Source of the DNA: Gallionella sp.
GTDB taxonomy: Bacteria; Pseudomonadota; Gammaproteobacteria; Burkholderiales; Gallionellaceae
Direction: 5' to 3'
Assembly: GCA_004298605.1 (NCBI GenBank)
Contig: SCPW01000187.1
Location: 1 to 15,933 of the forward strand
DNA: 15,933 nt
The position numbers and the translations under genes are program-made. The notes beneath the pieces were generated by a model, which was not told where the DNA came from, made no database searches, and saw nothing but the letters and a program-made list of their open reading frames with translations. This document shows positions 13,267-15,933 of the stretch, one piece after another (the stretch's first letter is position 1; every line of letters begins with the position of its first letter).

Positions 13267-14609
13267 ACACATTGCGCGCACCGGAACTGCTGTTGCCCGC
13301 GGGCACGCTCGACAAAATGCGCACCGCCTACGCCTTCGGCGCGGATGCGGTGTACGCAGGCCAGCCGCGCTATTCCTTGCGCGCGCGCAATAACGAATTC
13401 AAGCTGGAAGAATTGCGCATCGGCATCCATGAAGCACACGCGCTGGGCAAGAAATTGTTTGTCGCCAGCAACCTGATGCCGCACAACGCCAAGGTGAAAA
13501 CCTACATGGCGGACATGGAGCCGGTCATCGCGATGCAGCCGGATGCCTTGATTATGGCCGACCCCGGCCTGATCGCGATGGTGCGCGAACGCTGGCCGGA
13601 GATGCAGGTCCACCTCTCGGTGCAGTCCAACACCGTCAACTACGCGGCGGTGAAATTCTGGCAATCACTCGGCCTGACGCGCGTCATTCTGTCGCGCGAA
13701 CTGTCGCTGGACGAAATCGAAGAAATCCGCCAGCAATGCCCGGACATCGAGCTGGAAGTGTTCATCCACGGCGCGCTGTGCATGGCCTATTCCGGGCGCT
13801 GCCTGCTGTCCGGCTACTTCAACCACCGCGACGCCAACCAGGGTACCTGCACCAACTCCTGCCGCTGGGATTACAAGGTGGACAACGCGATTGAAGACGG
13901 CGCCGGCGATATTCAAAAGATCGACTTCAATTTCGACAAGGCGCTGAGCGAAAGCGCGCTATCCAGTTGCGGCGCACAACCGCGCCACCCCTTGGCGGAT
14001 CGGCCCTACCTGATTTCGCGCCCCGATCATCCGGGCGAACTGATGCCGGTGCTGGAAGACGAGCACGGCACTTACATCATGAACTCCAAAGATTTGCGCG
14101 CCGTGGAACACGTCGAGCGATTGGTAAAGATCGGCATCGACTCGCTCAAAGTCGAAGGCCGCACAAAATCCATCTACTACGTCGCGCGCACCGCGCAAGT
14201 GTACCGGCAAGCCATCGACGATGCCGTGGCTGGCCGCCCGTTCAATTTGAGTTTATTGGGTGCGCTCGATGCGCTGGCGAGCCGCGGCTATACCGACGGT
14301 TTTTACGAACGCCACCACACCCACGAACACCAGAACTACCTGCGCGGCCACTCCGAAACTACACGCCAGCAATACGTCGGCGACATCGTCAGTTGCGCCA
14401 ACGGCATCGCCGAAATCGACGTGAAGAATAAATTTCAAGTCGGTGACAAACTCGAAATCATCCATCCTTCCGGCAACCAGATTGTGGTGTTGAACGAGAT
14501 GCGCAGCCTGGAAGGCGATGCGCTCAGCGTGGCGCCGGGCAGCGGACATCGGGTGCAAATACCGTTGCGTGGGGAGCTGGCGAAGGGGATGGTGGCGCGG
14601 TTTATTTAG
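13263..14609 (+). CDS. trhP: tRNA 5-hydroxyuridine modification protein TrhP (U32 peptidase family, YegQ-like)
   Basis: A 448-residue protein, close to the 453 of E. coli TrhP/YegQ. TrhP uses prephenate to hydroxylate U34 of tRNAs, the first step to cmo5U/mcmo5U-type wobble bases. It begins APELLLPAGTLDKMRTAYAFGADAVY, as in U32 proteins. The U32 signature EVFIHGALCMAYSGRCLLSGYF (shown here by EVFIHGALCM and SGRCLLSGYF) lies at about 165-186. Four conserved Cys (173, 180, 196, 200), with GTCTNSCRW, probably hold an iron-sulfur cluster. EDEHGTYIMNSKDLRA and SLKVEGRTKSIYYVARTAQVYR follow, and a C-terminal beta domain closes the protein. The start ATG overlaps the metF stop by 4 bases. A degenerate toxin-antitoxin remnant follows immediately, in the same frame after the stop. 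A broken U32 paralogue is not indicated. Confidence 0.93.
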   Translation: MNTLRAPELLLPAGTLDKMRTAYAFGADAVYAGQPRYSLRARNNEFKLEELRIGIHEAHALGKKLFVASNLMPHNAKVKTYMADMEPVIAMQPDALIMADPGLIAMVRERWPEMQVHLSVQSNTVNYAAVKFWQSLGLTRVILSRELSLDEIEEIRQQCPDIELEVFIHGALCMAYSGRCLLSGYFNHRDANQGTCTNSCRWDYKVDNAIEDGAGDIQKIDFNFDKALSESALSSCGAQPRHPLADRPYLISRPDHPGELMPVLEDEHGTYIMNSKDLRAVEHVERLVKIGIDSLKVEGRTKSIYYVARTAQVYRQAIDDAVAGRPFNLSLLGALDALASRGYTDGFYERHHTHEHQNYLRGHSETTRQQYVGDIVSCANGIAEIDVKNKFQVGDKLEIIHPSGNQIVVLNEMRSLEGDALSVAPGSGHRVQIPLRGELAKGMVARFI

Positions 14610-14780
14610 GCTTGCCTGCGCATTACGGTTTATGACGTGCTGGAAATGCTGGCGGAAGGTATGGCTCAAGCTGAAATCATCGACGACTACTTCCCGGAAC
14701 TGCGAGCCGAGGACATTGCTGCCTGTCCCAGCTTTGCCGCCAGCCGCGAACACAATCTGTACACTCTCAACGCGGCATGA
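14610..14780 (+). pseudogene. DUF433-family antitoxin remnant lacking its N-terminus
   Basis: Directly after the trhP stop and in the same frame, the sequence reads ACLRITVYDVLEMLAEGM followed by AEIIDDYFPELRAEDIAACPSF (in parts), which is the second half of a DUF433 antitoxin: the RITVYDVLEMLAEG helix and the FPELxxEDIxAC helix. The usual N-terminal section (RIT.DP....GKP.IRG) is missing because trhP coding sequence occupies that place. The only in-frame starts are a CTG at 14616, a GTG at 14637 and an ATG at 14646, none with a Shine-Dalgarno. The stop TGA overlaps the toxin ATG (ATGA, 14777-14780), the normal antitoxin-toxin junction. I take it as a 5'-truncated pseudogene. Confidence 0.75.
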
Positions 14781-14980
14781 AACTGCTGCTCGATGAAAAC
14801 TTGACACGGCGCACCGTGCCACTGTTGCAGGTCGAGTATCCGGGCAGTTCGCAGATAGCCATTCTTCAACTGGAAACAGCAAACGACCTCAAAATTTGGG
14901 AATACGCGAAAGCGAACGGTTTTACCATCGTTAACCGGACACTGCCGGGATTCCATAATGCGTATCTAGCCACACTCTAA
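14777..14980 (+). pseudogene. DUF5615 (PIN-like) toxin, truncated
   Basis: A 67-residue reading frame begins MKLLLDENLTRRTVPLLQ and continues with LETANDLKIWEYAKANGFTIVNR, the standard first half of DUF5615 PIN-like toxins: the acidic LLLDENL strand and the IWEYAxxNGFxIV segment. Complete members run to about 110-120 residues and have KD.DF soon after FTIV. Here the frame diverges after FTIVNR (TLPGFHNAYLATL) and stops at 14980, so the second acidic site and the C-terminal half are absent. It would be inactive as a nuclease. It pairs with the truncated DUF433 remnant, so the whole module is a relic. Confidence 0.75.
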
Positions 14981-15017
14981 AGACAAGGTTTAATTGAACG
15001 CGCACTTGACTTACGGT

Positions 15018-15057
15018 GCGCAGGCTGCGCGAAAACATCCGCGTGGGCTGCGCCCAC
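15018..15057. repeat. Pair of short palindromes upstream of relA
   Basis: GCGCA-ggc-TGCGC at 15018-15030 and GTGGGC-tgc-GCCCAC at 15043-15057 lie 12 bases apart in the 102-base gap between the toxin remnant and relA. They resemble fragments of dispersed GTGGGC..GCCCAC palindromic repeats. No clear promoter was found in this gap. Confidence 0.5.
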
Positions 15058-15082
15058 CCGTGCATAAATGCAATAATGCCCC

Positions 15083-15933
15083 ATGGTTTCCGTCCAGCAC
15101 AATTTACCTTCCTTATCCGGCAAGGATTTGGCAGACACATTATCTTGGCTGAATGCCTTATCGGATATCTTTGCTCACGCAGAAGTCGACGTGATACGCC
15201 GCGCCTGCGAACTGGCTGAGCCGCTTTACGGCGGGCAAGCCGAACTGACCGGCACACCGCTGATGCAACATGCTCTCGGCGCGGCTTCGATCCTAGTTGG
15301 CATGAACATGGATTTTGAGACGATCGCCGCCACCATTCTGCATGCGGTGCCCGAGTATCTGAATGACTGGGCTGCAACGCTGGAAACGCGTTTTGGCGCT
15401 AATGTGAAAATGTTGGTCGAAGGCATTTCGCGCATGGAACAGATACAGCAATTCAGCGAAATGCGCGTCCCGGACAAGAAAGAAAAAAACGAACACCACC
15501 AGCAGATCGAAAGCCTGCGCAAGATGCTGCTGGCGATGGTGCAAGACATTCGCGTGGTGCTGATCAAACTCGCCGAACGCACCCAGACGCTGCGTTGCCT
15601 TTCCGGTGCCAGCACAGAGCAGCAGAAACGGATCGCGCAGGAGACCAGAAGTATTTTTGCGCCGCTGGCCAACCGCCTTGGCGTATGGCAAATCAAGTGG
15701 GAGCTGGAAGACCTTTCGGTGCGCTATCTGGAGCCGGAGTTATACAAAAAAGTTGCCCGGTTGCTGGACGAACGCAGAGTGGATCGCGAGCAATATATCG
15801 CCGATGTGTTGTCGCAGTTGCAGCGGGCGTTAAGCCGGGCCGGTATCCATGCCGAAGTGACCGGTCGCCCCAAGCACATCTACAGCATCATCAACAAAAT
15901 GAAGCGCAAGCAACTGGATTTCGGCGAGCTCTA
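15083..15933 (+). CDS. relA: RelA-type (p)ppGpp synthetase, N-terminal 283 residues, cut by window end
   Basis: The visible 283 residues run from MVSVQHNLPS to the window edge with no stop. Residues about 35-185 are an HD-type hydrolase domain that is degenerate: the SpoT HD at the active site is His87-Ala88 (LHAVPEY), and the downstream ED is Glu91-Tyr92, so the (p)ppGpp hydrolase is expected to be inactive, as in RelA. KLAERTQTLR (162-171) and IFAPLANRLGVWQIKWELEDLSVRYL (in parts, 191-216) match RelA. The synthetase domain begins at GRPKHIYSI (261-269) and is cut off. RelA makes (p)ppGpp at stalled ribosomes during amino-acid starvation. An in-frame TAA at 15074-15076 fixes ATG 15083 as the earliest start; no Shine-Dalgarno precedes it. 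Confidence 0.93.
   Translation, partial: MVSVQHNLPSLSGKDLADTLSWLNALSDIFAHAEVDVIRRACELAEPLYGGQAELTGTPLMQHALGAASILVGMNMDFETIAATILHAVPEYLNDWAATLETRFGANVKMLVEGISRMEQIQQFSEMRVPDKKEKNEHHQQIESLRKMLLAMVQDIRVVLIKLAERTQTLRCLSGASTEQQKRIAQETRSIFAPLANRLGVWQIKWELEDLSVRYLEPELYKKVARLLDERRVDREQYIADVLSQLQRALSRAGIHAEVTGRPKHIYSIINKMKRKQLDFGEL

Noticed and set aside
14253..14882. 209-codon open frame antisense to trhP and the toxin-antitoxin relic
   Set aside because: Crosses clear trhP and DUF433/DUF5615 coding signals on the + strand; no motif of its own.
14931..15377. 148-codon minus-strand frame across the relA start
   Set aside because: Basic, low-information composition over RelA codons and repeats; no family motif.
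1..15933. CRISPR arrays, tRNA or rRNA genes, intact insertion sequences
   Set aside because: No spaced direct-repeat array, cloverleaf or transposase reading frame was seen on either strand.

Overview
The window looks like chromosomal core sequence from a betaproteobacterium, probably of the Nitrosomonadales/Gallionellaceae type. This is inferred from protein character, moderately high GC, the metK / SAH riboswitch-ahcY / holin-like / metF / U32 order, a betaproteobacterial-style RelA and DUF1841. No 16S rRNA or other taxonomic marker is present, so the genus is not certain.

Left part (1-5225): a Lys/Ala-rich histone-H1-like protein with a C-terminal DUF2934 domain is on the + strand. It converges, across a bidirectional terminator and a palindromic repeat, on a leftward block. 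Read in its own direction, that block is two tandem lipid A-type acyltransferases (LpxL/HtrB family), ubiD (ubiquinone biosynthesis), nth (endonuclease III) and a DUF1841 gene whose start overlaps the nth stop by one base.

Centre (5226-12428): the rightward S-adenosylmethionine cycle. metK makes SAM. ahcY, preceded by a clear SAH riboswitch, removes the SAH left after methyl transfer, and metF supplies the methyl-folate that remethylates homocysteine. Between metK and ahcY sit an HD-GYP cyclic-di-GMP phosphodiesterase-like gene and a tightly coupled three-gene exported module: an unrecognised secreted protein, a Tat-leader M48 metallopeptidase with TPR-like C-terminus, and a small lipoprotein. 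This module is the best candidate here for something poorly described.

Right part (12436-15933): metF overlaps trhP (U32 family, tRNA U34 hydroxylation) by 4 bases. A broken DUF433/DUF5615 toxin-antitoxin remnant follows, then a repeat-filled gap, then relA (ppGpp synthetase with a degenerate hydrolase domain), cut by the window edge.

Several short palindromic elements lie in the gaps at about 622-667, 3365-3397, 4317-4335, 6479-6516, 12005-12042 and 15018-15057. One small palindrome-bearing insertion lies inside the nth coding region. No rRNA, tRNA, CRISPR array or intact insertion sequence was seen.
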